Shown: positions 1-12,600, numbered from the stretch's first letter. The stretch: 64,000 bases of DNA from Macrotrachela quadricornifera (GCA_022393335.1 JAJEKB010021031.1:793359-857358); one strand, 5' to 3'. Translations and numbers: made by a program. Notes: generated by a model not told the origin, from the sequence alone.

Positions 1-1555
1 AAATTTCGAAACTCCTATAAAAGCGAATCTTGACAAGACTGGACAATACATGAAACAAAACTATTATTAGCTTCACTTCATTCTAATTTAGAAAAGAGAG
101 ATATTGACATCTTCGGTAACCCAGAAAAAAACTAGCACACGTTGCAGAATGAAACATACAATCAGATGTATTCTTTGAAGAGCGAATGGAGCAGGCATGA
201 GTCTGCTAAGTCCATCTTTAACATTTTAAAAGATAGAAATTTATATTATAAGTGAAGCCAATAATAGTACTTCAAAGAAATGTTTATAAATGTTTTCCTT
301 ACAGAATAAAACTCTGAAGTTTTCTCCATCATGTAAAAAGAGCAGTCATATAGTGTTTATGCATAGTACAGGTATTCAAATCTTTTATCGTAAAGCTACT
401 TATGAGCCGTTTTGTATGTATTTGTATTGGCATACTTCTCATTACAGGAGACGATTGCGACAAATTGGAATGAGAAAAAGTAATTTGCTCTAAGTACGCT
501 ATAGGGATGTAATATTTTAAACTTGTCAGATTGGCGGTGAGAGTTTTCATTTAACATGAATATAGCCAATCTCCTTGGTAATCAATACAAAAGATTCTAT
601 TATTAGTTTAAAACGTTTATTTAATTCATCTGATCTATTCAAACTTCATAATCGTGATTATATATTTTCGAATGTTCTCATTCGGAAAAAATCAAATGCG
701 AGAGACAATAATTTTTCGAAATTTGTTGGAGATAGGTCCATCACAAGTATTAAACTTCTAAATCAAGTCATCGGATTGTCATTGGAATGATAGGTTGATA
801 CTATGGATCCATTTGAATGCTGAGATCAACGCCTTGAAATATCTCTCGAATGGCAGTTTAGACAGTGGCCTTCAAAGAATTAAACCCTCTGAAAAACTTT
901 TATATAAATAGAGTTTACAAAACGAATGTTGCGAACTTTTTAATGAGAAGATTTCGAATGTAACTTTTCAAAAATGATTTCTTCCATGAGAAACAACATT
1001 TTTTTCTTTGATTGAACTATATTAAATAAATTTTGATAATTATAATATAAATGTAAACGATATTGGAAACCTCTACTATATTACTTTTTGAGAGATTTTC
1101 AAAAATTGAATGTGATAATCTGATATATTCAAACAAAAACAGAAAGGCTTGTAGCGTGAATTAGATTTATTTCAAATGAATATTTTATTGTTTTATTCTA
1201 ATTAGAGCAGTTGTTCTATAAGATTGTAGTGTGTGTATTAATTAACTAATTCTTATTTTAAAAATCGTTAATTTTGATATTGGCAAAACAGATTTCAAAA
1301 TATGTTCAAGTCAAATTAAATCAATTGATGAAAATTACTCATATAATAACTGGACTTATTACTCTTTAATATAAGACGATCTTGATTTTATACAAACTAG
1401 ATGTATTTTTTTAGATGCAAAACATTTTCAAAATGATTATTTTGAAAAAAGAAAAATAGTTTTCATATATAATTGTTGGTTGTCAAAACTAGTTTTTCAT
1501 TCAACATAAACAAAATATAAAAATGAAAGAAAGAAAAAATTAATTATTAATATAA
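1..1555. other. AT-rich non-coding stretch
   Basis: No supported gene. The short open frames here have no recognisable domain or splice continuity. The stretch lies downstream of the minus-strand hydrolase gene that ends at 1556, so its right part probably contains that gene's 3' UTR. Confidence 0.5.
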
Positions 1556-4500
1556 TTAATATAAATTAAGATAAAATATAAAAATTGATAAAATAATTAA
1601 TAATAAATTCTTGTTGAATTTATTTGAGTAATTTGTTATTATTGGTTCGATTGGTATATCGGTGAAATTTACTCCCCAATAATTTGTTGTTGAATTAGCA
1701 AATACAGTATATAATGTTTGATTAACAGTTGGATCTGAATAAAACCAATCTATTCCAATTAAGTTTTCTTTCAAACTACATGTATAATTAATAGTTTCTA
1801 TATCTAAATTTAATTGTTGTTGATATAAAAATTGAATAATAATTTTTTGTGTACATGGTGATGATTGTTGTCCATCTTTTTTTGTATAAGATTGAGTTAG
1901 AGTTACATGAGTTAAACCTTTCATTTCAATTAATTTTGTTTGAATAGAATTTATTTTAAATAATTTTTCAACTTGTTGTGCTGTTGATATTGGAGAATTA
2001 TAATCTAAATCTCCATTAAATAATAATACTCCACTTTTTTCAGATCGAAAACTTTCTTTATTAATTTCAAATTTACCCCAATATTTTGGATTTTTTGTAT
2101 ATATAACATCTTTAAGAGGAGATGGTAATGTATAATTATATATTGATAATTGTGTTTCATCACAAAAAGGCATACGACCCGGTGGAATTAAATTATATTT
2201 ATTAAGAATATTAATATTTATACAAAAATCATTATAAAATATTGGATTTGTTTTTATACTTTCATTTAAATTTAAACCAATAAAATCACTCCAAATAGTT
2301 AAACTTAAAACATTTCCATCATTTGGATATAATTCAGGTGGATCAATTAAACGTTTTAATGTTAATTGTTGAGCTAAATTAATCATAAATGGTAATGATT
2401 GAGATAATATTCGTTGATCTTCAATTGAACAACGATATATACGAGCTATTAATATAATTGGTAATGGACGGACATTAATCATTTCTATTCCTTGATGAAG
2501 TATAACACTAAATAAATTCCAATTATTTAATCCTAAATTAGTTGTACAATTAGGATTTGTTAAATTATTCTGAAAAAACATTTTTAATGTGAATGCTACA
2601 TTTATTATATCTTGATTAGTTCCAATAACAAGATTAAATAATTTTGAACATAATTTATCTTCTTGACATTTTGATAAATATAAATAAAATCTATTATTCA
2701 TATAATTAATTTGATTTTCAAATACATCTGAATCTTTTATCGACATAACCCCATCAAGAATAATTCCATCTATTATTTGAATTTGAGATTTTATTGATTG
2801 AATCGTTAAATATGTTTCTATTATTCCACTTCCTATTTTTAAAAGGCATATATTTAATTGGTAAACAAAAAAATACTGAATGATCAGTAGAATAATTTTG
2901 ATAAATATATAAAACTTTAATTATTAATAATTTATTATTTTCAAATCCTGACAATAATAATAACTCATATATATAAAGAAGAGTGTTTGTCAGTTTGCTA
3001 TACATTTCAACACAGTACGAAAAATTGGACCAAAAACTTTTCAGGAGCTTACCTCTTATCCAGAGGAAAGACGATGTCTACTTTTTGTCCAAAAAAAATA
3101 CCGATCTTCCTCTTACGGCAGACTCGCCTATGTATTTGATCAAGTAGGTTGCAGCACTCACTAGTATCGGAGTACTAATGAACAGGACATGGTAAACAAG
3201 CACAAGACATATGCCAAGGGGTTTTCGAGGATACTGAGCTCGAATCTGCAGTCCATTTGCGTTAAAATCTTATCGTTTGGTCGAAAACCAATAGAAATCG
3301 AGTTTTTAGGAAATAGATTTCCTAGCAGTCGTGTGAGACGGGGATTTAGAATAAATAGTCTGTGAGATGCAAATTTTGTTCATCATAAATATCGACTCCT
3401 TAGATTGATAGAGGGTCTTTCTTACAACAATGTTTCTGTCTATTTCTCTTTGCAACCAAGCGGAACTTATTGTGTTTAGTTTCGATCAAAGCGGATTTTT
3501 CTTGCAACGCTGTCGAAGAATCGATTGTCCATATGGGCTTCTGACTAGAAACACAACTAGGCAACTCCAGAACCGAGAATGTGATCCAGCACATAACTGG
3601 AATCAGTCGAAATCGAGGATGATTGAGACAAATATGTACTCTTATATATACTTGACTAAGATGATGAGCCGATAGAGTTCATAAGTTTCATCAAGCTCAT
3701 CTGAATCTAGACGTTTAAGGACGGAAAATCCTTACCTCTGATCATTTTTTCAATATCAGTATTTCATATCTATCGAGAGTGAGAGAAGCCGAGATAGGGA
3801 CTTAAAATTCGTCCAAGAGCGAGAAACAAGTTCGGTACAAAAAGTAGGATTTTATATATGTCTATTCTCCACTGATTAGGTTTTCTCACATGTGTCACGT
3901 TTATATATGTTTTTCTATTTTTGTCTAAGAGTTAATATATTTTTAGTATCATTATCAAAAAGCTTCAATTGTCACCGTTTAATAATTGATGATTGAATCC
4001 GATTTCGAAGTAGTTTGGTATTTGATCATGTCATAATGAATTTTCGTGCACTTTTTTTTGACATCATCAAATATGAAATCATACAACAATTCAATAAAAC
4101 AAAACTTCAAATCTCTATTATACATTTCTAATGGACAACTAAATATACTATTATCGAAAATTGTTAATGAGTATAGTAGAAAAACATAATGATAAATAAA
4201 AATTTGATTTACCTTGGCTCAAACCGTAAATATAAGTTGATGTTGAAATATTTGGTTGTGATTGATTCATTGAATATTGAATTTGATATTGTAAATCTTG
4301 TGCAATATTTTCATTTGTAATTGAATTAATTATAATTAATGATTGATTACTTGAATGTAGATCTGTTGTTTGAATTAATTGTTTAGCACAATCAGTCCAA
4401 TTATATGCTGTATAACAATGAATTGATGGTTTACTCAAACCTGCTCCTCTATATTGAAATAAATAAATAATTGGATATGTATTTGAATATATATTATGAT

Positions 4501-4888
4501 AATTATTTAAAATAATATCATCTAACATAGATATTCCAAATTGTTCCATTCCAAATTGTGATCCACCACCACCATTAACAAGCCAATAATTAATAATATA
4601 TTTTATAGATGAATCATTTGATGGTGAAAGATGAGATAAAAATAAACGTTTGATATGTAAATCTGTTAATGGAATAGTTTTTGTTAAATTATAATATTGA
4701 CCATCGAATGTATTTGGATCAAATTCATTCCATATAAGTGGACTTGTTAAATACATACATTCAGCTTTAATTGTGATATTTTTTGACAAAATTTTAATAA
4801 ATGATCCATCATTAAAAGAACATTGATACCAACCTATTGTTATTGAACATAAATTTAAAATCAAAAATAATTCTTTATTCATTTTCAA
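1556..4888 (-). CDS. Secreted alpha/beta hydrolase, peptidase S33-like (two exons)
   Basis: Exons on the minus strand are 4888-4213 and 2832-1556, 650 codons after joining. Donor GT is at 4212-4211 and acceptor AG at 2834-2833. The joined frame rebuilds the nucleophile elbow GLSQG followed by SGIIETYLTIQ and a DGIILDGV strand, as in alpha/beta hydrolases of the tripeptidyl-aminopeptidase/S33 type. The distal exon holds GDLDYNSP, the likely acid residue, and GLTHVTL, the likely catalytic His. The N-terminus has a hydrophobic signal peptide (LFLILNLCSITIGW). The extreme C-terminus is hydrophobic (LLLIILSIFIFYLNLY), which suggests a membrane or GPI anchor. Many N-glycosylation sequons fit an extracellular or lysosomal place. 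The 1.38-kb intron is about 25 times longer than other introns here and splits the codon after the catalytic Ser motif. Substrate unknown; serine carboxypeptidase-like is an alternative label. Confidence 0.82.
2833..4212 (-). other. Unusually long intron (1380 bp) of the S33-like gene
   Basis: The intron is bounded by GT (4212-4211) and AG (2834-2833). Its middle (about 3010-4140) has less extreme AT content than the exons and no coding relic I can name. Around 3207-3260 it carries a GGGGTTTTCGAGGATACTGA-type stretch resembling degenerate copies near 6986-7040 and 7106-7155. Insertion of mobile DNA into a once-short intron is the likely explanation. Confidence 0.6.
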
Positions 4889-6120
4889 AAAATATTTATT
4901 ATTCTCAATCTATTTATATTAAAAGAAAAATAATCAATCATTTCATATATTAAGAAAATCAAATTAAAATTTCATATAAACTTTTTTAAAATAGTGTTAT
5001 AGATTTCATCATCATACTATTTATCTACTCTTATCGTAAGGTGCTCTGTTGTGTATCAACACAATTCACTGCTCTATTTTTATCTCTTTCTATTCTATAA
5101 AATTGTTTATCTGTTCTCTTTTTTCTTGCTTTTGAGTTTCATATGTTTTATAATCACTGAATAAACTTATGAATCTGATTATCCCTTAAAAATAGGTTTT
5201 TTTTACTCAATAAATATTTGATGTTCGATTTGACATTTCATTAAAGAAGAAAGATTAGACTTTTTACTTTTCATTCTTACTGGAAAAAATTTTTTTATTA
5301 AATATTTAAGCTGATTACCTTGAGATGCTTTTCGGATCAATTTAATATTCCAATCCGAAAGCGAACAGACCGATCTACTGATCAAAACTATTGAAGTAAC
5401 TAGAAATATAATAGTAATTGAACCACACTCGAATTTAGTTGAGAATATAAAAGCAGTGTATCATATAGGAACATTAATATGAATGTTGAACTTTTGTCAG
5501 TTATTCCGAAAATCATCATCATTTGACAAATGCATAGAACTTCCTTATAGATCAAGTTTACTCTTTCGTTCTGAAAGATAAAGTCGAAAAATATTCTTGC
5601 AAGTTTAGTTTTTTTAGTCAATTTTTGACATTTTTTTGAGAATGATTCCTTATCTGATAGATTTCTGTAAAGCAGTTTGCTACTGAGACAGTCAAGATTT
5701 TGATAGCTAGTAGAATAAGGGTAATCAATAATTTTAATGTCAATAGACCCTGTATTGTTGCATTGATTTTATAAGAATACAGCTATTTGCAAAAAAAAAA
5801 ACTTGCACTACTTTGTCTACGGATATTATTTTTTATATATGAATGTTTTTCGAATTTTTTTTATAGTGTGGCAGATAGCCTACGGTGAGTATTACACGAT
5901 AGTATAATTTGATATTGAATCTATTCACTTGTAGAAGATAAATAAGACAAACATCTCTTTTTCTCAGATGCAAGAAAAATACTTATAATCAAAATTGCAA
6001 CATTTTTGACCTCGTCACTTAAAAAGTGTTGAATAATTAAGAGTCCTTCTCAAACATTTTGTATGAAAATTGGTAGTGTACAGCGAGTAAGATAAAATAT
6101 CATCACAGTTCAATATTTTA
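4889..6120. other. Intergenic, no gene seen
   Basis: This is the 5' flank of the minus-strand S33-like gene. Minus-strand frames at 5203-5385 and 5400-5621 show no domain, and their lysine/serine-rich content looks like chance AT-rich translation. Nothing else is supportable. Confidence 0.45.
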
Positions 6121-6129
6121 TTCGTTCAC

Positions 6130-6790
6130 ATTCGCAATCATTAAGAGATAAATATCGTTTTTTCATGGACATCACACGATTTTTCTATAAGATTAATATC
6201 AATATTTCGAAATTTTTCAGCTAAAAAAAGTTCGAATTCATCAATATTTACAAGTTTACTTTTTTCTACATTGCATTTAACTATCCCCCTACGCATTCTT
6301 GATCAGATTTATATCCGGACTGTTAAATGGTCAGTCTAATAATTCTGATAGATTTTTGTCAATCAATTACGTACTAATATTACTTTTGTGCTTTGGATCA
6401 TTATTCTGCTGTAGACGTCAGTTTTGATCAAAGTGATCTAAAATAAAAGTATAAATAAGTAATATTACATTATTTTCTTTCATTACTTACGTCTGACAGC
6501 AGGAAGAAGATAATCTTCAAGAATAGAAGTGTAATATAGACTATCAAGATTGCATCGAAAGGTGTGATATGTAAATATGGCTGTCACACCTATTTCTACC
6601 CCCAAATGTGAACTTTTTAATGGTTTTTAAATTAACATTTTAATTCTTTAGTAGGAGTTTTTTCTACCGCCAAACTATGTTACGAAAAAAGTTGAAATGA
6701 ATCTTCATCTGTAAATATTGTATAAGTAGAATCATCATTTTTATGTTCTTTAGTCCATTAGACATGCCGTTCTTTTTTATCGGATGTTAA
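6130..6790 (-). pseudogene. Tc1-like transposase relic (DDE part)
   Basis: Minus-strand translation, with frame changes and stops, gives the order expected of a Tc1-family catalytic domain. Near 6740 is WTKEHKNDDSTYTIFTDE, with the first Asp in the FTDE motif. A GVTAIFTYH-like block follows, then QQNNDPKHKS near 6400 with the second catalytic Asp in NDPKH, and then PFNSPDINLIKNA near 6330-6290, the PxxSPDLNPIE block with its Glu/Asp position mutated. The tail reads VKCNVEKSKLVNIDEFELFL. At least three in-frame stops and a frameshift show it is dead. No terminal inverted repeats were found with certainty, so the boundaries are approximate. Confidence 0.75.
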
Positions 6791-6985
6791 CATGCGAGCA
6801 GACTGGTAAAATATTTTTATAACTATTTTGTGAATATGACGGCTAATTAGTGATGTTGATACTGATTTTTGGTAAATTTTCGATAATTTTTCTTTTATTC
6901 TCTTTCTCGTAAAGAAGAGTCTCAAAAACATAAATTGTTCGATTGCTTGCTTGCTTGTGTGCCCGTAAATGTTGAAAAAACATAA

Positions 6986-7160
6986 AGGTTGACTGAAAGG
7001 TAATCAGGGCTGAGGAACTCGAATCTGAAGTCAGTTTTTCAACATTTTTTTTATCGCTTTTTTATAACAAAGGGTCAGTTTTTTACTAAAAAAAATTTTC
7101 TTATAAGGGCTGACCGAAGGGTAATCGGGGTCAAGAAATCCAAATTTGAGGTTACAGGAT
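6986..7160 (+). repeat. Degenerate ~120-bp direct repeat
   Basis: Two related stretches, about 6986-7040 and 7106-7155, share the pattern GACTGAAAGGTAATCAGGG then GAACTCGAATCTGAAG, about 75% similar by eye. A third weaker match is at 3207-3260 inside the S33-like intron. It is probably a fragment of a dispersed element. Confidence 0.4.
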
Positions 7161-7652
7161 GATCCAAAAGTCTTCTCCTTTCTTAGAAAAATTACTCGTT
7201 CTCCCTTATTATAAAGCTAATAACACTCAAAATTGGACGTCTAATTCCTCGTAACTAGATAAATATTATCCTAAGTTTGCAGCTCTCTAGTCCTTATTAT
7301 AAGAGAGATATATAGGTTCGTATGATAGACAAATTTTGTTTTGATACCCTAAAATCAAAGTAGCGAGAAGTTACATGAAACAATGAGAGAAAAAGTTAAA
7401 AAGAAACGCGTCAGAATGAGAAAATATTAAGAGAATTATAACGAATCGAATTATATTTCAAGATTAATTAGATGTCTATAGTACATTTATTTAAATATCT
7501 TTAACTCTGATTGGATGTATTTTAACGCATGACAATTGTCCATCACTCATTTTCGACAAATCTTTTTCAACGATTTCTCATTTTTCGATTGTTTTTTTCG
7601 ACATTTAATTTCTTAGTGTTTTTATTTAATTGCATCATTTTATTACATATTA

Positions 7653-8130
7653 ATGTCCCGAAAATATGAAAAACTTAGGCAACAAATTTTAACTTTACAT
7701 GATTTACATCAAAATTGGTTATCAAGTGATGTTGCCAATGAATTAATAAAAAGTGATTATCCACCATCTCAAACAAGAAATACCCTCATTCATTATATAA
7801 AGTACACAATCGAAGCAAGAAGAAGATCAGGAAGGCCCAGAACAACAAGAACACCAAGATTTATATCGTTAGTAAAGTCCAATATAGAGAACAAACGAGG
7901 AAAATCTATCCGAAAAACAAATGAATTATTGAAAAGAAATCAATTGAATTCTTCTTATGGCAGTGTTCAAAGAGCACTGAAAGATGATATTGGAATAAAA
8001 CGTTGGAAAATAGCACGTTCACAAAAAAATAGTTTTATCCAACGAGATGAAAGAGTAAAGAGTACAAGAAATTTGTTAAAACAATTTGGAATAAAAATAA
8101 CACGATCAAATTCAAGATGGAAATTATTGT
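7653..8130 (+). pseudogene. Tc1/mariner-type transposase N-terminal half, truncated
   Basis: An open frame starts MSRKYEKLRQQILTLHDLHQ and carries a bipartite helix-turn-helix region. First comes a basic linker RRRSGRPRTTRTPRF (GRPR AT-hook-like), at residues about 50-65. Then comes a second HTH block, GKSIRKTNELLKRNQLNSSY and GSVQRALKDDIGI, and the pre-catalytic segment with RDERVKSTRNLLKQFG. In Tc1-like proteins a DDE domain follows. Here the frame loses similarity near residue 155, and an unrelated DDE_4-type sequence begins in another frame. The N-terminal part is intact, so the break may be recent relative to the Tc1 relic at 6.1-6.8 kb, which lies in the opposite orientation. Confidence 0.6.
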
Positions 8131-9846
8131 TCCAAAAGGTTCACGCTACTGTCAGAGGCATACTGTTAATGGATTCTTATCTCATGAAGCATTTTTCGCA
8201 ATAATTGCTTACAAAGTTGGTGATGAAACACTTGATTTTGATCATAATATGGACAATATGCAAAAGTCGCGAACAATGGTTAATAGTAACAAGCATATTA
8301 ATTTTGATGATGATGTTTATCTATTAGATGTGGATTACACGAATCTTACTAGCTTTACAGGGGCACAACATGACCATAATCTTTCACATATCCCATCAGG
8401 CATTTTAAGGATTCAACTAACCGGTTATCTCATTGTACAATTGCCTGCTGATTAATGAAATTGAAACTTGGTGTAAGTAATTCAGTCCTTGCATCAATGT
8501 TAGGTATTGATAACAAGCGCAAAGTGAGCGATATTATACTCAGTGCTCGTTTTGCTCTTTCACAACAGTTTGTCCCACACTATTTGGGTCTCGCGCATAT
8601 ATCTCGACAAGAAGTTATTCAAAAACACACATCATCTATTGCTACTCGATTATTAAGCGAAGATCGAAATCTTTGTATCTTGGTTGTTGATGGAACTTAC
8701 TTCTATATTCAGATAACATTGCCTTTCAGTACATTTTGTATTTTAACTGTTTTATTTTGATGAATAGAAGAGTCGTAAAAGTGAAGTTCAACACAAAAGT
8801 TTCAATTTGCACAAGCACCGTTCACATGTCAAGCCCATGGTTATTGTCACAACTACAGGATATATTGTCGCGATATTTGGTCCATTTTTCTCGGTTAACA
8901 GTAACAGTGATACAGCGATTTTAAAACATTATGAGAAATAATTATGATGACATATTAAATTGGATCCAAAAAGTGACATCTTTATCCTAGATAGAGGCTT
9001 TCGACATTCGTTAGGTGTATTAAAATCTTTGAGTATTGACATTGCTATGCCATGATTTCTTGGGTCCAAGCAGCAGCAATTCGATGTACAGGAGGCAAAT
9101 AATTCTCATTTTGTTACTGTGATACGTTGGATAGTAGAGGGTATGAACTCGCGCATCAAACGGTTCAGATGTTTCAATCAAGTTATACTAAACTCACCAC
9201 TATGATACTATTATTACATGTATGCATTCACTGAGAACAAAGAGCAACGCTTTACAAACATTTCTCATTGACAATCAAATAACAAATTTCATCTAGAATG
9301 TTATTGATCTTGATCATTTAGTTATGACTTTTCCAAAACTATCTCTTACTGATATTAGAACACTCATCTTAGGTAATTCATTAGAACGTATGTTATATCT
9401 TACCTACTATCATTTTAAGGGTTTATTAACTAAGAAGAGCTCGAAGGTACTCAGAGGAACATGCAGGCTCTACTGACCTAACAAACCAAAATATTGAGTT
9501 TTCAGTTCAACAATGTACTCACGTGGGTGCCTGTGACATCATCCGAATTCGATTTCAATCAGCACATAGGAAATCATGTCAATATCATACGTATCTTCAA
9601 TTCAACCAAAATCAAATAATAGCTTAGTATTGCACATGCAAAGATGGTACAAGAGTAGTCGGATACTGCTCACATGTCGCTTCTGCAATTTGGTTCCTTT
9701 CTTATGAATGCTACCAACTCAAAACAAACAAACAGCCATCTTCAACTAATTCAGATAATATACATTATTGTGATTCAATATCAGACTACGAATATTCATC
9801 TGATGATAACGACGAAGTCACCTACTATTCTCTGCGTTCACATTAG
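8131..9846 (+). pseudogene. DDE_4 (Harbinger/IS5-like) transposase with SWIM zinc finger, broken
   Basis: Several frames read in order give one ancestral protein. An N-terminal region runs from about 8150 (CQRHTVNGFLSHEAFF). A helical block follows at 8455 (LKLGVSNSVLASMLGID). The DDE core has its first Asp in VVDGTY (about 8690), a block HVKPMVIVTTTGYIV then GPFF (about 8830-8890), the second Asp in ILDRGFR (about 8990) and the acidic third residue in IRWIVEGMNSRIKRF (about 9135). The C-terminus holds a SWIM-type finger, YCTCKDGTR then GYCSHVASAIWFL (9628-9710), and an acidic tail ending at the TAG of 9844-9846. Breaks are a stop before 8455, a non-consensus interruption near 8715-8768, a one-base frame change near 8970 and a stop after IDIAMP. 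All three catalytic positions survive, so decay is moderate. Confidence 0.75.
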
Positions 9847-10380
9847 CTCATTTGTTTCATATTTCTTTTTGAAAAAATCAATTAACAATATTTAAAAAAA
9901 ACTTCTATTTTCGAAAGAAACTACACATAGTCTATCCTCCTTTTATAGACACATCAAAATATCACCACTAGACTTCTATTCGGCTGCATCCATTGAGTTT
10001 TTCTGCTATCGTATTTCAATTGTCTACATTATAAACGATTATTGATCATAATTCATAAAAAAATCTTTTCCAAGTTTTAATTTCATAAATAGTTTTGTTA
10101 TATTATAGATATATAGTGCTTCAATAATCAATCACTTTTGTAGATTCATATGTTAAGTACCGTTAAACAAAACATTTGCTAGAACTAGAGTACTCGTGTA
10201 GTATTTATATGGTTAAATCAACAGCAAAATTACTATTATAGAAAACTATGATCTAAATAAATATTAGAATCAATTACCTTTGCGATTATAATTAATTAGT
10301 GAAGGTTTTCTTATGAATCTCAAATAAGGCCTATTTTGCTATAAAACCCACCCCTCTCCTTTTGGCCATTTTAGCTGGGT
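9847..10380. other. Non-coding flank
   Basis: AT-rich sequence between the DDE_4 relic and the dispersed repeat at 10383. No ORF, RNA gene or repeat was recognised. Confidence 0.4.
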
Positions 10381-10382
10381 AA

Positions 10383-10525
10383 AACAGAAAATTGGCTCGA
10401 AGTTTTCAAGAAAGAGCCGGGCACACAAATATTTTTACGCTTTTTACTATCTGGATGCCCTCTATCAAAGCGTCTGTGAATAAAGAAAATCGGCGTTGGG
10501 CACTTCGGGTAGCTCCGTCGTAAGC
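10383..10525 (-). repeat. Dispersed ~140-bp repeat, copy 1
   Basis: Reverse complement of the sequence found at 26081-26216 and 59741-59880. Shared landmarks are CTTACGA, GTGCCCAACGCCGATTT, GGGCATC and the closing CTCTTTCTTGA. The translated frame of this copy includes SAQRRFSLFTDALIEG and ends with an ALS-stop that is also seen in copy 2. Confidence 0.7.
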
Positions 10526-10555
10526 AAAAATTACCATTACCAAATAATTTCTAAT

Positions 10556-11337
10556 AATGACTAAGCATGAATATGTACGATAGACGGATTCTTTTTTATG
10601 ACGATATCGCGTATGCATTTTCTCGTTTCGTTTTCGTCCGTCAGTATCAAAATATCACCATAATGGATATATATTTCACCTATATTTTTTCTTTTGATGT
10701 CATGCTTGAATGCATATATTTTTTCCTGGAGAATGATCCAATATAATATTTTCTTTTTCTTTTTTTTTTTTATTTCTTTAATACTTGATCTGTATTGACT
10801 TTTTCAAGATGTTTTCAATGCTTTCCATTTTCGATTAAGTTTCCTCACCTCTTTTCATCTTGTTTTTATATCAGTGTCAGTTGTTGAGAGTTTACTTCAA
10901 ATTTAGAGTGTCGGTGTAAGTGTAGAAACAAGATGGTCTATGAAAAGAAGACTTTAACTAACATCCAGAGCTCACACCGACACACATACACAGAATTGTA
11001 GAAAACTCTGTTAAAATTAAAGTTGCTAGGAATCCATTTTAAATAATTCGTCCAAATAAAGGTATTGATGAGTTTAAGGTTTAAGATATCGGTGCTTGTA
11101 AATATTAGTCTTCTTTTAAAAAATACCCCTATTCTCAGATCTGTTCAGAGCAGAAAATTGAACTGCACTATTGTTCCAGCTTCTCCAAAGAATATACAGG
11201 AGTGACGCAAGGCGCTTCACCGAAAAAATTTGAACGTCTTCATTACAGCTACAGCAAATGAGCTGAAACTTTCTATTAATGATAGAAACATGTTCAAGGC
11301 TTATATCCATAAAAACATTTCTAAAGAGATCCTATGT
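10556..11337. repeat. ~780-bp direct repeat, copy A
   Basis: Starts AATGACTAAGCATGAATATG and runs through shared blocks such as GACGATATCGCGTATGCATT, AGAGTGTCGGTGTAAGTGTA and AAAATTGAACTGCACTATTG to an AAAGAGATCCTATG tail. Copy B at 12685-14835 matches it at about 90% by eye but is split by a TIR element. No coding capacity. It could be a terminal repeat of an LTR/TRIM-like element or a segmental duplicate. Confidence 0.7.
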
Positions 11338-11545
11338 TAAGTATTGCTATTGACCTTAACAAAAAAATTTTACTTTTTCACAAATAGAAAAAAAAACTAT
11401 TACGAAATGGTACAAAAGTCACTTTACCAGAGTAAAGATCGAATATCATCATTACAGTTACAGCAAATGATTTTATTTTTTATCAATGATAGAGGCATGT
11501 TCAGGCTTTCTATTCATGAAGACATGCCTAGAGAGATTCTTTGTT
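11200..11545. repeat. Tandem ~200-bp sub-repeats (CTTTACC...GACATG family)
   Basis: Two direct units (about 11200-11340 and 11405-11545) share CATTACAGCTACAGCAAATG, TTAATGATAGA, ACATGTTCA and CTAGAGAGATTCTTTG with small changes. A third unit lies at 14700-14835. An inverted one lies at about 14868-15000, where AACAAAGAATCTCTT and TGCTGTAACTGTAATGGAGA read in reverse. Confidence 0.6.
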
Positions 11546-11604
11546 AAACCTATTATTTTTTTCCTATAAATTTTTGTTGAGGTTCATTAACCATGTGCCG
11601 AATT

Positions 11605-12290
11605 CGAACGTTCAGGTTCCGTGAGTTCGGGTTCGATTCGAGTTCAGTTTGACACCTGCTGGTTCGGGTTCCGTGAGTTTGGGTTCGATTCGAGTTCAGT
11701 CTGACACCTGCTGGTTCGGGTTCCGTGAGTTTGGGTTCGATTCGAGTTCAGTCTGATACCTTCTGCTTCGGGTTTGAGTTCGGTCTAATACCTTCTGCTT
11801 CGGATTCGGTTCCGATTCGGTTTCACAGTTCGGGTGAGGGTGAGGGATCGACTTCGGTCGAATACGTTTGGATTCGGTTCCGTTTCGGTTTCAAAGTTCC
11901 GCTTTGGGTTTGGATTCGGGTTCGATTCCGATTCGGTTTCAAAGCTCCGCTTCGAGTGCGGGTTCTGTCTGATACGTTCGGGTTCGCGTTCCAGTTCATT
12001 GTGATACGTTTGCGCTCGGGTTCGAGTTTGGTCTGATACGCTCCAGTTCAGTTTCAGAGCTCGGGTTCAGTTTCGAGCTCATTCTGATACGTTTGGGCTC
12101 TGGTTCGAGTTCGATCTGATATGTTCGGGTTCGGTTTCACAGTTCGAGTTCAGATTCGAATCTGGTCGGACACGTTTGGGTTTGGGTTCGGCTCGGATTC
12201 GAGTTCGGTTTTGACTTCGGTCTGATACGTTTGAGCTTGGGTTTGGGTTCCATTCGGGTTCGAGTTCGGTCTGATACGTTCGGGTGGGGG
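11605..12290. repeat. GGTTCG-based minisatellite with 52-bp higher-order units
   Basis: The stretch is built from variants of GGTTCG/GATTCG hexamers. From about 11608 to 11763 three near-identical ~52-bp units follow each other (GGGTTCCGTGAGTTTGGG then GATTCGAGTTCAGTCTGA). Beyond that the units shorten and degenerate, with a recurring GGTCTGATACGTTCGGG phrase until 12290. It is a GC-rich island in an AT-rich window. A short inverted echo (CCGAAGCCGAATCCGACCG) occurs at about 12462-12485. Confidence 0.8.
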
Positions 12291-12574
12291 TTTGATACCG
12301 AGTTCAGCCATTTTCAAGTTACTTTATAAAAGAGATAATTGTAAGCGAAAAGAAATGGTTTCATGGTTGGTTATGAAGGGTCTACAAACAATGAAAACAG
12401 TAATTCAAAAACTAAAGACTCCTGGACGTCCTAGAAACATTTTTACAATGTTCAAAAATACCCGAAGCCGAATCCGACCGAACCGTTCGGTGTTTCATAT
12501 GATCTTTTATATGGTTCAAAAATCTCTAAGACAGCTGTATAAATACTCCGCACTAGCTAAATAGGTTGAATAGC

Positions 12575-12600
12575 ATCCTCACCCTCACCCTCACCCTCAT
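12575..12600. repeat. Short CCCTCA hexamer run
   Basis: Four tandem CCTCAC/CCCTCA hexamers. The complementary GAGGGTGAGGG phrase recurs at about 47905, 47945 and 47995 inside another repeat. The run is too short to be a telomere tract. Confidence 0.6.

Noticed and set aside
290..790. Small open frames at the left edge
   Set aside because: Short, overlapping on both strands, no domain, no splice-consistent partner.
11725..12036. 103-codon open frame rich in Phe/Arg/Gly repeats
   Set aside because: It is the translation of the GGTTCG minisatellite; the repeat periodicity explains the frame.
12575..12600. CCCTCA run as telomeric repeat
   Set aside because: Only about four units, and bdelloid telomere motifs are reported as TGTGGG-type; internal location with genes on both sides.
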